From: Siphonodentalium dalli
Taxonomy: Eukaryota; Mollusca; Scaphopoda; Gadilida; Siphonodentaliidae
Direction of reading: 5' to 3'
NCBI GenBank assembly: GCA_032622095.1
Contig: CP136063.1
Span: 88,203,980-88,267,979, forward strand
Length of the DNA stretch: 64,000 nt
A program made the translations under genes and the position numbers. The notes below the pieces were generated by a model, which saw only the letters and a list, made by a program, of their open reading frames with translations, ran no database searches and had not been told where the DNA came from. Numbering within the stretch: position 1 is the stretch's first letter; each line of letters starts with the position of its first letter. Shown here one piece after another: positions 23,781 to 35,999 of the stretch.

Positions 23781-25221
23781 ATAAAGCTTTTAAGTTCTGC
23801 CTTCATCACAAAGATTTTGTTCCGGGAAAATCCATAGCGCAGAATATTATCGATGGAGTCACCTCGAGTCGCCACACTATTTTCGTTTTCAGCTGAAATT
23901 TTATTCGGAGTGAGTGGTGTTTGTTTGAGCTTCGCACAATATTCAGTAGACTTCAGATTACTTCATATCAATGTTCCATATGTAATTGTGGGTAGAATTC
24001 GCGTAACAATAACGCCAATAGTAAGAAAGTAAAGGAATGTAAGCTTGTTTTCAAATTTCGGTCGCCATTTTGGCATCCATCTTCGATTTGGAAAACTATT
24101 TCCTGCATCAGATGCAAGGTAATTACTTCACCTCAGTATTTTCAACTCAACTGTCAGCATGCGTGGAATTGTCTCGACAATAATGCCCAATGATGTGAAT
24201 ATGAGGGAATTTCGGTGATTTTTCAAGATCTGTCCGCCATTTTGGATTTGGGGGACGTTTAATTGGATGTAATATAAGGACAGTTCTTCGCCTCAGTGTT
24301 CCCAACTCACAATAGTAAGCAAGGTGGAGTTGTTAAAATCAGCGATTTTTCTATTTCTGGTGGCCATTTTGACCGCCATCTTGGATTTTGGTGAATATTC
24401 CTCATCTCAGGTATAAGAGGAATCCTAGCTCGAGTATCTCCTGAACATATATATGCATGGGTTTTGTTATGATAGCAATAACATTCATTGATTCGAAACA
24501 GACATTGCGTTATTAGCGTCGACTCGGCTTTGATCGGATTATGCAGGCATTTAGGAAAACGTGATTTCGGACAAAACTATCCAGCAAGGAATGTATTTTA
24601 TGGTCCCCGTGTGTTCGTCAGTGATTCTTCTAGACGATAAATGTATAAAATCGCGTCAAGATGCCAATATTTTCCCACAGAGACAAACGAAAGGTGGTGA
24701 AATGTCCGAAAAATAGCAATTTTTCACATTTCGGCGGCCATCTTGGCCGCCATATTGGATGTTTGTGTCGGATTTTTGGCTAATTTGTAAGGGTTGTATA
24801 TTACCATAACGAATCGAACGGGAAAGAAGACCGCATGTGACATCACATTTACTACAACGGCGATCAAAGAGACCTGGTGCATATAAAAATGAAAGTGTCA
24901 ATGACACTGTAGCTCAACTTGGAAATTGAATAATTTCATGTGTTACAGTCAATGGAGTGATTAGGAATGTGGAAAGTTGAAAGGCCTAGTTATGCAAAGA
25001 GTAAAATCCAAGATGGTCACTGGCAGCCATGTTTTTTGGCCGAATGACCCCAAAAAGACTCGTTCCCATTTACATGCTATTGTTAAGATCCATCACAAAT
25101 TTCATGATGATCCGACAATAGATACGACCTGTAGCCTGTGTCAAAGGATTTAGTCATGTAAAGAGAAAAATCAAAGATGGTTGCTGGCGGCCATGTGTGT
25201 TGGCCGAATGACCCCAACATG

Positions 25222-27635
25222 AATCTTGTATCTTGTACCAAGACTTCTTAGATGAAGTGCCGAAAGTTGCCCGAAACGTCCACGTGCTTGGGCCGAAACA
25301 ACCAAGAGCCGAAACCCCACTAGGTGCCGAAACGTCCCGCACCCGTCTCCCAGTACGCATTGTATGTTGTTGCATGGAAACGTTTATGGTCGTTGTTTCA
25401 CCCATGAACATAAATGACCTCAATTTCGCTAGAGGTGAGTGTTCCCAGCTTTATATGTGTACGAAAAATGTGACAAAACTCCAATATTCACTTCCACGTA
25501 TATATACATACAGCCCATATGATAATCCCACGTAGCTGTTTGACCTTCGCCAAAATCCGTTTTCATGCGATTGTGGGATTCTTCCAACAATATAGCTGGT
25601 GAAAGAGATGTCGCAAAATGTTTCAGTTGGTGGATCCGGTGGCACCAACCAATCTTTTTGGAATATGGCTTGTACTGGTCCGAGTGAATTTCAAGGTACA
25701 AAAATCTTAGATCTGAATATCAACGTCATTTGCCCTGAAAAAGAAATCAATGGAGCTGATGGTAATAGCAGATATTTACCAGTAAAAGTATCTACATGTC
25801 TTATATATAACAGTGTTTCTGGCTATCTTTGGAATTGTGTGGAAATTTCGCCGAGAAGTAAGAACGTTATTATATGCAAAGGCCGGCTTGATTTTTACTT
25901 GCGGGAAAGAAAAAGTGGCAGACGGAGAACATATATAAGATGCAATGATTTGTTATGAGGAAGCAGACGTTGAATGGGTGGTTAAAGTTTTCTTAAAGGC
26001 CCACTTAATTTTTGAGTCGCCGATTATTGTTTTTATAGTGACTTGATATACGGTTTTAATAACAATATATGCCATAACATATGATTAAAATACTATAATT
26101 CATCACTATTTGAAACATCTTTGTCTCAGAAGATGCCCACAGCAAAATAGAAAACTGCTGAAATCATGGAATGACCTCCCTGCTTTGGATCCCAGAATCC
26201 AACAAAATAAAAACTTTTTCAATGGAAGGGGAAGAACTCTATCTTTAATATATAGAGTTATTCCTCATGCATTGAAAATTATGTGGGGCTTTAAAACAAA
26301 TGGATGAATATAAACATAAAGCTTTTAAGTTCTGCCTTCATCACAAAGATTTTGTTCCGGGAAAATCCAGTAGACTTCAGATTACTTCATATCAATGTTC
26401 CATATGTAATTGTGGGTAGAATTCGCGTAACAATAACGCCAATAGTAAGAAAGTAAAGGAATGTAAGCTTGTTTTCAAATTTCGGTCGCCATTTTGGCAT
26501 CCATCTTCGATTTGGAAAACTATTTCCTGCATCAGATGAAAGGTAATTACTTCACCTCAGTATTTTCAACTCAACTGTCAGCATGCGTGGAATTGTCTCG
26601 ACAATGATGTGAATATGAGGGAATTTCGGTGATTTTTCAAGATCTGTCCGCCATTTTGGATTTGGGGGACGTTTATTTGGATGTAATATAAGGACAGTTC
26701 TTCGCCTCAGTGTTCCCAACTCACAATAGTAAGCAGGGTGGAGTTGTTAAAATCAGCGATTTTTCTATTTCTGGTGGCCATTTTGACCGCCATCTTGGAT
26801 TTTGGTGAATATTCCTCATCTCAGGTATAAGAGGAATCCTAGCTCGAGTATCTCCTGAACATATATATGCATGGGTTTTGTTATGATAGCAATAACATTC
26901 ATTGATTCGAAACAGACATTGCGTTATTAGCGTCGACTCGGCTTTGATCGGATTATGCAGGCATTTAGGAAAACGTGATATCGGACAAAACTATCCAGCA
27001 AGGAATGTATTTTATGGTCCCCGTGTGTTCGTCAGTGATTCTTCTAGACGATAAATGTATAAAATCGCGTCAAGATGCCAATATTTTCCCACAGAGACAA
27101 ACGAAAGGTGGTGAAATGTCCGAAAAATAGCAATTTTTCACATTTCGGCGGCCATCTTGGCCGCCATATTGGATGTTTGTGTCGGATTTTTGGCTAATTT
27201 GTAAGGGTTGTATATTACCATAACGAATCGAACGGGAAAGAAGACCGCATGTGACATCACATTTACTATAACGGCGATCAAAGAGACCTGGTGCATATAA
27301 AAATGAAAGTGTCAATGACACTGTAGCTCAACTTGGAAATTGAATAATTTCATGTGTTACAGTCAATGGAGTGATTAGGAATGTGGAAAGTTGAAAGGCC
27401 TAGTTATGCAAAGAGTAAAATCCAAGATGGTCACTGGCAGCCATGTTTTTTGGCCGAATGACCCCAAAAAGACTCGTTCCCATTTACATGCTATTGTTAA
27501 GATCCATCACAAATTTCATGATGATCCGACAATAGATACGACCTGTAGCCTGTGTCAAAGGATTTAGTCATGTAAAGAGAAAAATCAAAGATGGTTGCTG
27601 GCGGCCATGTGTGTTGGCCGAATGACCCCAACATG
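25222..27635. repeat. tandem 2.4-kb duplication, copy 2
   Basis: Period to copy 3 is 2414 bp. Nearly identical to copies 1 and 3. It has a small private deletion near 26600 (lacks 'ataatgcccaatg'). Confidence 0.9.
25599..25958 (+). other. 119-codon open frame, tandem copy 2
   Basis: Identical in protein to copy 3 as far as read; differs from copy 1 at two residues (Ala for Ser, Gly for Val). See copy 1 for content. Confidence 0.2.
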
Positions 27636-30097
27636 AATCTTGTATCTTGTACCAAGACTTCTTAGATGAAGTGCCGAAAGTTGCCCGAAACGTCCACGTG
27701 CTTGGGCCGAAACAACCAAGAGCCGAAACCCCACTAGGTGCCGAAACGTCCCGCACCCGTCTCCCAGTACGCATTGTATGTTGTTGCATGGAAACGTTTA
27801 TGGTCGTTGTTTCACCCATGAACATAAATGACCTCAATTTCGCTAGAGGTGAGTGTTCCAAGCTTTATATGTGTACGAAAAATGTGACAAAACTCCAATA
27901 TTCACTTCCACGTATATATACATACAGCCCATATGATAATCCCACGTAGCTGTTTGACCTTCGCCAAAATCCGTTTTCATGCGATTGTGGGATTCTTCCA
28001 ACAATATAGCTGGTGAAAGAGATGTCGCAAAATGTTTCAGTTGGTGGATCCGGTGGCACCAACCAATCTTTTTGGAATATGGCTTGTACTGGTCCGAGTG
28101 AATTTCAAGGTACAAAAATCTTAGATCTGAATATCAACGTCATTTGCCCTGAAAAAGAAATCAATGGAGCTGATGGTAATAGCAGATATTTACCAGTAAA
28201 AGTATCTACATGTCTTATATATAACAGTGTTTCTGGCTATCTTTGGAATTGTGTGGAAATTTCGCCGAGAAGTAAGAACGTTATTATATGCAAAGGCCGG
28301 CTTGATTTTTACTTGCGGGAAAGAAAAAGTGGCAGACGGAGAACATATATAAGATGCAATGATTTGTTATGAGGAAGCAGACGTTGAATGGGTGGTTAAA
28401 GTTTTCTTAAAGGCCCACTTAATTTTTGAGTCGCCGATTATTGTTTTTATAGTGACTTGATATACGGTTTTAATAACAATATATGCCATAACATATGATT
28501 AAAATACTATAATTCATCACTATTTGAAACATCTTTGTCTCAGAAGATGCCCACAGCAAAATAGAAAACTGCTGAAATCATGGAATGACCTCCCTGCTTT
28601 GGATCCCAGAATGCAACAAAATAAAAACTTTTTCAATGGAAGGGGAAGAACTCTATCTTTAATATATAGAGTTATTCCTCATGCATTGAAAATTATGTGG
28701 GGCTTTAAAACAAATGGATGAATATAAACATAAAGCTTTTAAGTTCTGCCTTCATCACAAAGATTTTGTTCCGGGAAAATCCAGTAGACTTCAGATTACT
28801 TCATATCAATGTTCCATATGTAATTGTGGGTAGAATTCGCGTAACAATAACGCCAATAGTAAGAAAGTAAAGGAATGTAAGCTTGTTTTCAAATTTCGGT
28901 CGCCATTTTGGCATCCATCTTCGATTTGGAAAACTATTTCCTGCATCAGATGCAAGGTAATTACTTCACCTCAGTATTTCCAACTCAACTGTCAGCATGC
29001 GTGGAATTGTCTCGACAATAATGCCCAATGATGTGAATATGAGGGAATTTCGGTGATTTTTCAAGATCTGTCCGCCATTTTGGATTTGGGGGACGTTTAT
29101 TTGGATGTAATATAAGGACAGTTCTTCGCCTCAGTGTTCCCAACTCACAATAGTAAGCAGGGTGGAGTTGTTAAAATCAGCGATTTTTCTATTTCTGGTG
29201 GCCATTTTGACCGCCATCTTGGATTTTGGTGAATATTCCTCAACTCAGGTATAAGAGGAATCCTAGCTCGAGTATCTCCTGAACATATATATGCATGGGT
29301 TTTGTTATGATAGCAATAACATTCATTGATTCGAAACAGACATTGCGTTATTAGCGTCGACTCGGCTTTGATCGGATTATTCCAGCATTTAGGAAAACGT
29401 GATATCTCGGCTTTGATCGGATTATGCAGGCATTTAGGAAAACGTGATATCGGACAAAACTATCCAGCAAGGAATGTATTTTATGGTCCCCGTGTGTTCG
29501 TCAGTGATTCTTCTAGACGATAAATGTATAAAATCGCGTCAAGATGCCAATATTTTCCCACAGAGACAAACGAAAGGTGGTGAAATGTCCGAAAAATAGC
29601 AATTTTTCACATTTCGGCGGCCATCTTGGCCGCCATATTGGATGTTTGTGTCGGATTTTTGGCTAATTTGTAAGGGTTGTATATTACCATAACGAATCGA
29701 ACGGGAAAGAAGACCGCATGTGACATCACATTTACTATAACGGCGATCAAAGAGACCTGGTGCATATAAAAATGAAAGTGTCAATGACACTGTAGCTCAA
29801 TTTGGAAATTGAATAATTTCATGTGTTACAGTCAATGGAGTGATTAGGAATGTGGAAAGTTGAAAGGCCTAGTTATGCAAAGAGTAAAATCCAAGATGGT
29901 CACTGGCAGCCATGTTTTTTGGCCGAATGACCCCAAAAAGACTCGTTCCCATTTACATGCTATTGTTAAGATCCATCACAAATTTCATGATGATCCGACA
30001 ATAGATACGACCTGTAGCCTGTGTCAAAGGATTTAGTCATGTAAAGAGAAAAATCAAAGATGGTTGCTGGCGGCCATGTGTTTTGGCCGAATGACCC
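27636..30097. repeat. tandem 2.4-kb duplication, copy 3
   Basis: Like copy 2 but keeps 'ataatgcccaatg' and has a private ~50-bp internal duplication ('ctcggctttgatcggattat' twice, ~29360-29450). After 'gaatgaccccaacatga' it continues into the intact satellite element rather than a fourth copy. Confidence 0.9.
28013..28372 (+). other. 119-codon open frame, tandem copy 3
   Basis: Same frame as copy 2. No evidence of expression or selection visible in sequence alone. Confidence 0.2.
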
Positions 30098-31075
30098 CAA
30101 CATGACTCGTTCCCATCTACATGTCAATATTAACATCAACGACAAATTTCAGGATGATCAGACTAACAGTACGACCTGTAGCCCGTGCTAATGGGTTGGA
30201 TTTTGAAATCCAAGATGGCCGCTGGCGGCCATGTTTTTTTGCCAGATGACCCCAAAATGACTCGTTCCCATCTACATGTCAATGTCAACAGCCGTGACAA
30301 ATTTCATAATGATCCGACCAAAGGTACGACCTGTAGCCTGTGCCAAAGGATTTAGTCATGCAAAGAGTAAAATCCAAGATGGCTGCTTGCGGCCATGTTT
30401 TTTGGCCAAATGACCCCAAAATGACTCGTTCCCATCTACATTTCATTGTTAACATCCATGACAAATTTCATGAAGATCCGAACAAAGCTACGACATGTAG
30501 CCCGTGCCAAAGGATTTAGTCATGTAAAGAGTAAAATCCAAGATGGCTGCTGGCGGCCATGATTTTTGGCCGAATGACCCCAAAATGACTCGTTCCCATC
30601 TACATGTCAATATTAACATCCATGACAAATTTCATGATGATCAGACGAACAGTACGACCTGTAGCCTGTGCTAATGGATTTAATTATGAAATCAAAGATG
30701 GCCGCTGGTGGCCATGTTTTGTTGCCGAATGACCCCAAAATGACTCGTTCCCATCTACATTTCATTGTTAACATCCATGACAAATTTCATGAAGATCCGA
30801 ACAAAGCTACGACATGTAGCCCGTGCCAAAGGATTTAGTCATGTAAAGAGTAAAATCCAAGATGGCTGGTGGCGGCCATGATTTTTGGCCGAATGACCCC
30901 AAAATGACTCGTTCCCATCTACATGTCAATATTAACAGCCATGACAAATTTCATAATGATCCGACCAAAGGTACGTGCTAAAGCAAATTGTTGACGAATC
31001 ACGCACACACGGACGACGGACGACAAAGACATGGCAATAGCTCAAACTTTACAAAGAAAGTTGAGCTAAAAATGG
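30097..31075 (-). repeat. satellite-bearing element, inverted, with intact left end
   Basis: Monomers of the 160-bp family in minus orientation (seen as 'aatccaagatggc', 'cgacctgtagcc'). The terminus at 30990-31071 is the inverse of 6212-6300: 'ggcaatagctcaaacttt' and 'aaagttgagct'. The other terminus ('gacactgtagctcaacttgg') lies at ~24900, 27315 and 29785, once per 2.4-kb unit, so one element was apparently broken up by the tandem duplication. Confidence 0.8.
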
Positions 31076-31199
31076 CCGCCACGATGGACGCCATATTGTC
31101 TGGAGTTTCTGCAGCCACTTTTTTTTCTTGTTAACAACCCTATAAAATTGGTGGAGACATTTCTTAAGAAAGATAATTTGTGGGGTTCTGGAGGGGGGT

Positions 31200-31221
31200 G
31201 GGGGGGGGGGGGGGGGGGGGG
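31200..31221. repeat. poly-G run of 22
   Basis: Uninterrupted G from 31200 to 31221, preceded by GGAGGGGGGTG. Could form a G-quadruplex; also a place where read length is unreliable. Confidence 0.9.
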
Positions 31222-31274
31222 TTGCAGAGGTCGACCAATATCTCCTGGACTACCAGTTATTAGATTATATATTA

Positions 31275-32015
31275 TCTACTATATAATTTGAGAACTACGT
31301 ATATCCATATATATATCCTTTATAGAATCGAAAACGGCTGGACTGATTGAGACCAAACTTCCCGTCTAAGGTTAAAAAACCACGGACAGTGCATAGCACA
31401 GCTTCTGAGAACGTCCGAGCACTCCTTCTCCACACCCAGTCACCGTCCTTGGCACTGCGGAGTTAATCGCGTTGATAGTTAAAGAGCGTTCGTATCCGCA
31501 GTGTCATTGATAAAGAGCGTATGCGTGTAGTGTGATTCTTATGTCTGGGTACATACGTGAGCGTGACTATCCAGACATGAGCGTGTTGTGTGATTCTTAC
31601 GTACTTAGGGCCTAAGTACGTAAGAATCACACAACACGCTCATGTCTGGATTTAGGGCTTCCTAGGAACGGGGGAGATTTTCATCGGGTCAGTTTTTCCG
31701 CCCGAGGTGATCTTCACCTTGAAACGGGTACCCACAAATGATATATATGTGTGTGTCCTTTATAGACTCGAACCGATTGAGCTCAAACTTGCTACCTAGG
31801 GATACTTTTGTGCGGGAAGTGTCATGGGCGGGTTAAACTGTGACCCCGACCTGACCTTGAAAATGATCAATTCAAGGTCAAATCGGGTAAAACTGGCGGA
31901 TTTCGACGAAATTTTACACCTAGATGCAGCATACGTGTCTCGGAAGCTGTTGCAATTTTGCTTTTTCGAACAAAGCCATGAGACAAACCATGCCAGTGGC
32001 GGGCTAACCTGCTAG
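31275..32015 (+). mobile_element. non-autonomous Helitron, copy 1
   Basis: Begins TCTACTATATAATTTGAG after an A and ends CTAG after GGCGGGCTAACCTG. Helitrons insert between A and T, start with TC and end with CTRR after a short hairpin. The 3' hairpin is weaker here (GCC-AGT-GGC). No Rep/helicase coding. Contains a long palindrome at 31569-31651. Confidence 0.85.
31569..31651. repeat. perfect palindrome, 41-bp arms, 1-nt spacer
   Basis: Left arm 31569-31609 and right arm 31611-31651 are exact reverse complements around a single G at 31610. Arm markers are CCAGACATGAGCG at the outer part and CGTACTTAGG at the centre. The corresponding place in Helitron copy 2 has only one arm. Confidence 0.93.
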
Positions 32016-32681
32016 TCTACTATATATTTTGAGACTTCCGTAAATATATATGTGTGTATATACTTTATAGAATCGAAAACGCCTGGACCGATCGAGACCA
32101 AACTTCCCATCTAAGGGTAAAAACCCACGGGAATGGTCGTCGCGCCGTTTTGGAGAAGCTACCAGCACACATTCTCTACTCTCAGTCACAAAAAACGGCA
32201 CTGTGGGGTTAATCGCGTTCGTATCCGCAGTGTCGTTGATAAAGAGCGTATGCGTGTAATGTGATTCTTACATCTGGGTCCACGCGTGAGCGTGACTGTA
32301 TCCAGACATAAGCGTGTTGTGTGATTCTTACGTACTTAGGGCTTCCTAGGAACGGGGGAGATTTTCATCGGGTCAGTTTTTCCGCCCGAGGTGATCTTCA
32401 CCTTGAAACGGGGTACCCACAAATGATATATATGTGTGTGTCCTTTATAGACTCGAACCGATTGAGCTCAAACTTGCTACCTCCGGGAAGTGTCATAGAC
32501 GGGTTAAATTGTGACCCCGACCTGACCTTGACAATGATTAATTCAAGGTCAAATCGGGTAAAATTAAAAAAAAAAAATTAAAAAGGCACAATTAACTCAT
32601 TGAAAAACAACAAATTAAATAAAAAAATTACAAATTGTCATGTTTCTGACGATTGCCGCCAGTGGCGGGCTAACCTGCTAG
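32016..32681 (+). mobile_element. non-autonomous Helitron, copy 2, abutting copy 1
   Basis: Starts TCTACTATATATTTTGAG immediately after the CTAG of copy 1, with no host base between, and ends with hairpin CCGCC-AGT-GGCGG, then GCTAACCTG and CTAG followed by T. Internal modules ('ttgagctcaaacttgctac', 'gaccccgacctgaccttga') match copy 1. Confidence 0.88.
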
Positions 32682-32888
32682 TATTATATATATTTGCTTT
32701 CAGATGATTTCACAGACACACATGGCTTGATAGAAGAATAAGATAAGAAGCAGATCAGAATGAAACAATTTTATATAAATCAACAAGATACATGCATAAC
32801 TGATCAACAGACGCAACATACAATTAATTCAATGGACAGAGGGAAAAGACAAACTGAGCAGATAGACGACAGCATACATCACCCACAA

Positions 32889-33320
32889 GCCTTGAAATAG
32901 TGTGTCTGACATTTGCAGAATGAGGTCCCCAGAGGGTGGATTTAGTGACACTACCCCACACAGTGGGCTAGCATCACCAAATTCACCATCTGGGGACCTC
33001 ATTCTGCTTGGGCCTCATCTTATGGGAAGTATCTCTAGTCTCAAATTAACCTTTTTTTTTACTTTTCCCCTTCTGTTCAGTATCCCCTATAAATTTGCAG
33101 AAGATAAAATGCATAATCGAAGTGACTAATGGGTGAACATCACCAACTTCAACTGGGGAACTTCAATCTGATCCTAGGTCTCCAATAGCAGGTGAGGACT
33201 AAGCAGAGTGAGGTCCCCTGAGTTGAATTTGGTGATGCTAGCCTGCCATGCAGGGTAGCGTCACTAAATTCACCCTCTTGGAACCTAATTCTGCAAATGT
33301 CAGACACACTATTTCAAGAC
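32889..33320. mobile_element. double-hairpin MITE, family 2, full length
   Basis: Ends AAGCCTTGAAATAGTGTGTC / inverse (last bases decayed). Two hairpins at ~32917-33010 and ~33196-33297, with the middle part containing 'atccccta' and 'gttgaag' inverse. Confidence 0.85.
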
Positions 33321-33667
33321 ATGCAGCATACATTACCCATAAAATTCTCTCATAAATTTTAACAGTGTAGACACATTCAACAAAATATCTCATAAGCGCA
33401 CACACAAAAAGATCTTACTAGGAGACACTAAACAATGAAGAGGAGGCAAACTCAATTCATCTACAGCTTTTCAAATCCATCACAAGTTTTAGCAAGCTGT
33501 TCACAGGTGATCACATTCGTAGCTGGCTTTTCAAATGTCATTGTTATCAAGATATATGACAATAATAACATCGCTTTCATCACTATAATTGCAACATAAT
33601 ACTACAAAAGTGAGTTCATATATTAAGCTATAGGATTAGAACTCCAGCAATTTTCTGACATTCATTA

Positions 33668-33750
33668 GGTATGAAGTCTGGATATAGTGTGTCTGACATT
33701 TGCAGAATGAGGTTCTCAGAGGGTGAATTTAGTTATGATAGCCTGCTCGG
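33668..33750. mobile_element. double-hairpin MITE, family 2, left-end fragment
   Basis: 'agtctggatatagtgtgtct' plus 'gaatgaggttctcagagggt', then broken off. Confidence 0.7.
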
Positions 33751-33895
33751 CTTCAAGTTAAATAGCGCATCAATTATGCCATGTAAATTATGAGTAACCT
33801 CAGTGTGTTTACATTTAGTACACACTGTTACTTCGCAAGGTCAAATGAGTTTGTTTTCTTGTAAACATTGTGATCATATATTTTTCACATGAAAA

Positions 33896-34399
33896 CACGA
33901 TTGGGAATCACGTGGTTTCAAGTTGAGGAGTACCATGCATTCAAAATGGCTGTGGTGATCGCCAACGCGACCAGAAATGAGGAAAACAGTAATAAACTAG
34001 GATAATTATATAATACATGTTATTTTGACAGCTACGAGCATATGCTATACTATTTTTCAAACAAGCCGATACATCATTTGTGTCCAAATTCACATTTATT
34101 TGCTCTAAAATTCTGGCCCAAGTTGTCAGTCGAAGGATTCTCCAAGATCGATGGACTGGTCTCAGTGGTGTATTCCACACACATCTGACTGGCAATTTTG
34201 GTCAGAATGTTATATAAAACCACGGAGTATTTCCGAACAAATAAGGTATGAACTTGTTTCAAAAATAAACTAGCATATGCTCTTAACAGTCAAAATGCTA
34301 TGTTTTGTGTCAATCCCTCATATATTATGTTTTTGTGCATTTGAACATTTTGAGTGCGTGATACTCTCCAACCTCGAAACCATGTGATTCCCCACCGTG
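33896..34399. mobile_element. ~500-bp inverted-repeat element, family 6, copy 1
   Basis: Ends CACGATTGGGAATCACGTGG and CCATGTGATTCCCCACCGTG, with 'tttcaagttgaggagta' mirrored by 'ctctccaacctcgaaa'. A second copy in the same orientation is at 45691-46185. Open frames across both are weak and differ between copies, so probably non-coding. Confidence 0.8.
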
Positions 34400-34496
34400 G
34401 AAAAGCTAGCATCAATTGTGACCGATTTGAAATGCTGGCTATGAATGCGATCCGATTCCTTGTGACAATGACCTCATCAGCTGTACTGTGAGGATA

Positions 34497-34663
34497 CAGT
34501 AATGCCCTAAATAATTGACTCCTTAACCACAGCAGAATTATGGGTAACTTTTCAGGATTTAGTTGGAAATAATGCTTGTTTCCATTCATCGGAAAGCTTT
34601 TGCTGAGAAAAATTACCCATAATTCTGCTGTGGTTAAGGAGTCGATTATTTAGGGCATTACTG
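34497..34663. mobile_element. foldback MITE, family 1
   Basis: TA|CAGTAATGCCCTAAATAATT ... GGGCATTACTG|TA. The centre is shortened. Confidence 0.85.
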
Positions 34664-34713
34664 TATTTAGTGTTATGAATGGATACTGAAAATGATTTCA
34701 TGACTGCAGAGAA

Positions 34714-35121
34714 AGCCTGGAAATAGTGTGTCTGACATTTGCAGAATGAGATCCTCAGAGGGTGAATTTAGTAATCACACTCTGGGAACCTCAAATTCTG
34801 CTTTGGCCTCAATTGCTATGGGAGACCTAGAATCAGATTGAAGTTCCCCAGTTGATGTTCACCCGTTCATTAAGCACCTCAATTATGCAATTTGTCTTCT
34901 GCAAATTTATAGGGGATATAGAAACTGAACAGAAGGGAAAAAGCAACTAAAAACAATGTTAATTTGAGATTATAGATACTTCCCAGAAGATGAGGCCTAA
35001 GCAGAATGAGGTCACCAGAAGGTGAATTTTGGGGATGCTAGCCCACCAGCTGGAATATCGTCACTAAATTCACCCTCTGGGGACCTCATTCTGCAAATGT
35101 CAGACACACTATTTCCAGACT
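34714..35121. mobile_element. double-hairpin MITE, family 2
   Basis: Ends AAGCCTGGAAATAGTGTGTC and inverse 'acactatttccagacttg'. The left hairpin lost its centre, the right hairpin is intact (~35003-35097). Confidence 0.82.
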
Positions 35122-35253
35122 TGGTAACATCTGTAAGGCCACACAAAGTCAATTTCCCATTTCTCAGGCCCGCGTGCATGGTCCTGAAACCACGGCACAC
35201 AGAGAAATAAAACTGTTTCGACAAGACTGAATCTCCTAGTTGACAACAGTATA

Positions 35254-35358
35254 CAGTAATGCTCTAAATAATCGACTGCTTAACCACAGCAGAATTATGG
35301 GTAACTTTTCAGGATTTAGTGGGAAATATGGCTTGTTTCCATTCATCGCAAAGCTCTC
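35254..35358. mobile_element. foldback MITE, family 1, left arm only
   Basis: One arm from CAGTAATGCTCTAAATAATC to 'ttcatcgcaaagctctca', then unrelated sequence. Confidence 0.75.
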
Positions 35359-35579
35359 ATGTAAACATGGAGCCCAGGCATTCACGTAAACCCCTGAATG
35401 GTGATTGATCCCCTGACATGTCCACGATTAAACTTTCTTCAAAATTATATTTCATCTAACTGATAGAACGAGAGGCCGATCACGATCGGCAGATGTTTAA
35501 CCCATACCTTGGCGATAGCGATTAGCTATTTTCATAAATCCTTACATCAACCTTTTCAACAAATCACACCTTACTATTA

Positions 35580-35996
35580 AAGGTACTCAATCCAATTAAG
35601 CACCCCTCAGTTACTATTTATTTGGCTTCAGGGGGTAAAAAATATTTGATTTGAATCGAGGAACCCATTCATCAAAGATCAGAGTGAACAGATATCAATT
35701 TTTTAAATCTATTATTTTTCACCACCTGGAATATTTAGTGGCTCAGTAAAAGTCGATGAGAAGACCAAATAGCAGATGAAGATGGATAACTCTAAAATCA
35801 AGTGATATTTGACAAACCGGCAAAATTTCATTGTACAAAATGTTGATAAATAACAGGTTTTGGGCAATTTTATACTATAGTGGACAGCATTATTTTTGGG
35901 CAATTAGTCGATTCTGATAACAGAAGCGGTATTTCAAAAAATTGTTGTTGTTGGAATCTGATAATATGGGGACGATCAAATCGGATTGAGTACCTT
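35580..35996. mobile_element. foldback MITE, family 5
   Basis: TA|AAGGTACTCAATCC ... GGATTGAGTACCTT|TA. Arms more diverged than in the 17-18 kb copies. Confidence 0.85.
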
Positions 35997-35999
35997 TAA

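Larger units (their letters stand above)
22687..25221. repeat. tandem 2.4-kb duplication, copy 1
   Basis: Starts 'aatcttgtatcttgtaccaag'. Ends with a short inverted part of the 160-bp satellite element. Carries about 110 bp (~23840-23945, 'gcgcagaatattatcgatgg ... ttcgcacaatatt') that copies 2 and 3 lack, which accounts for the longer period (2535 bp). Confidence 0.9.
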
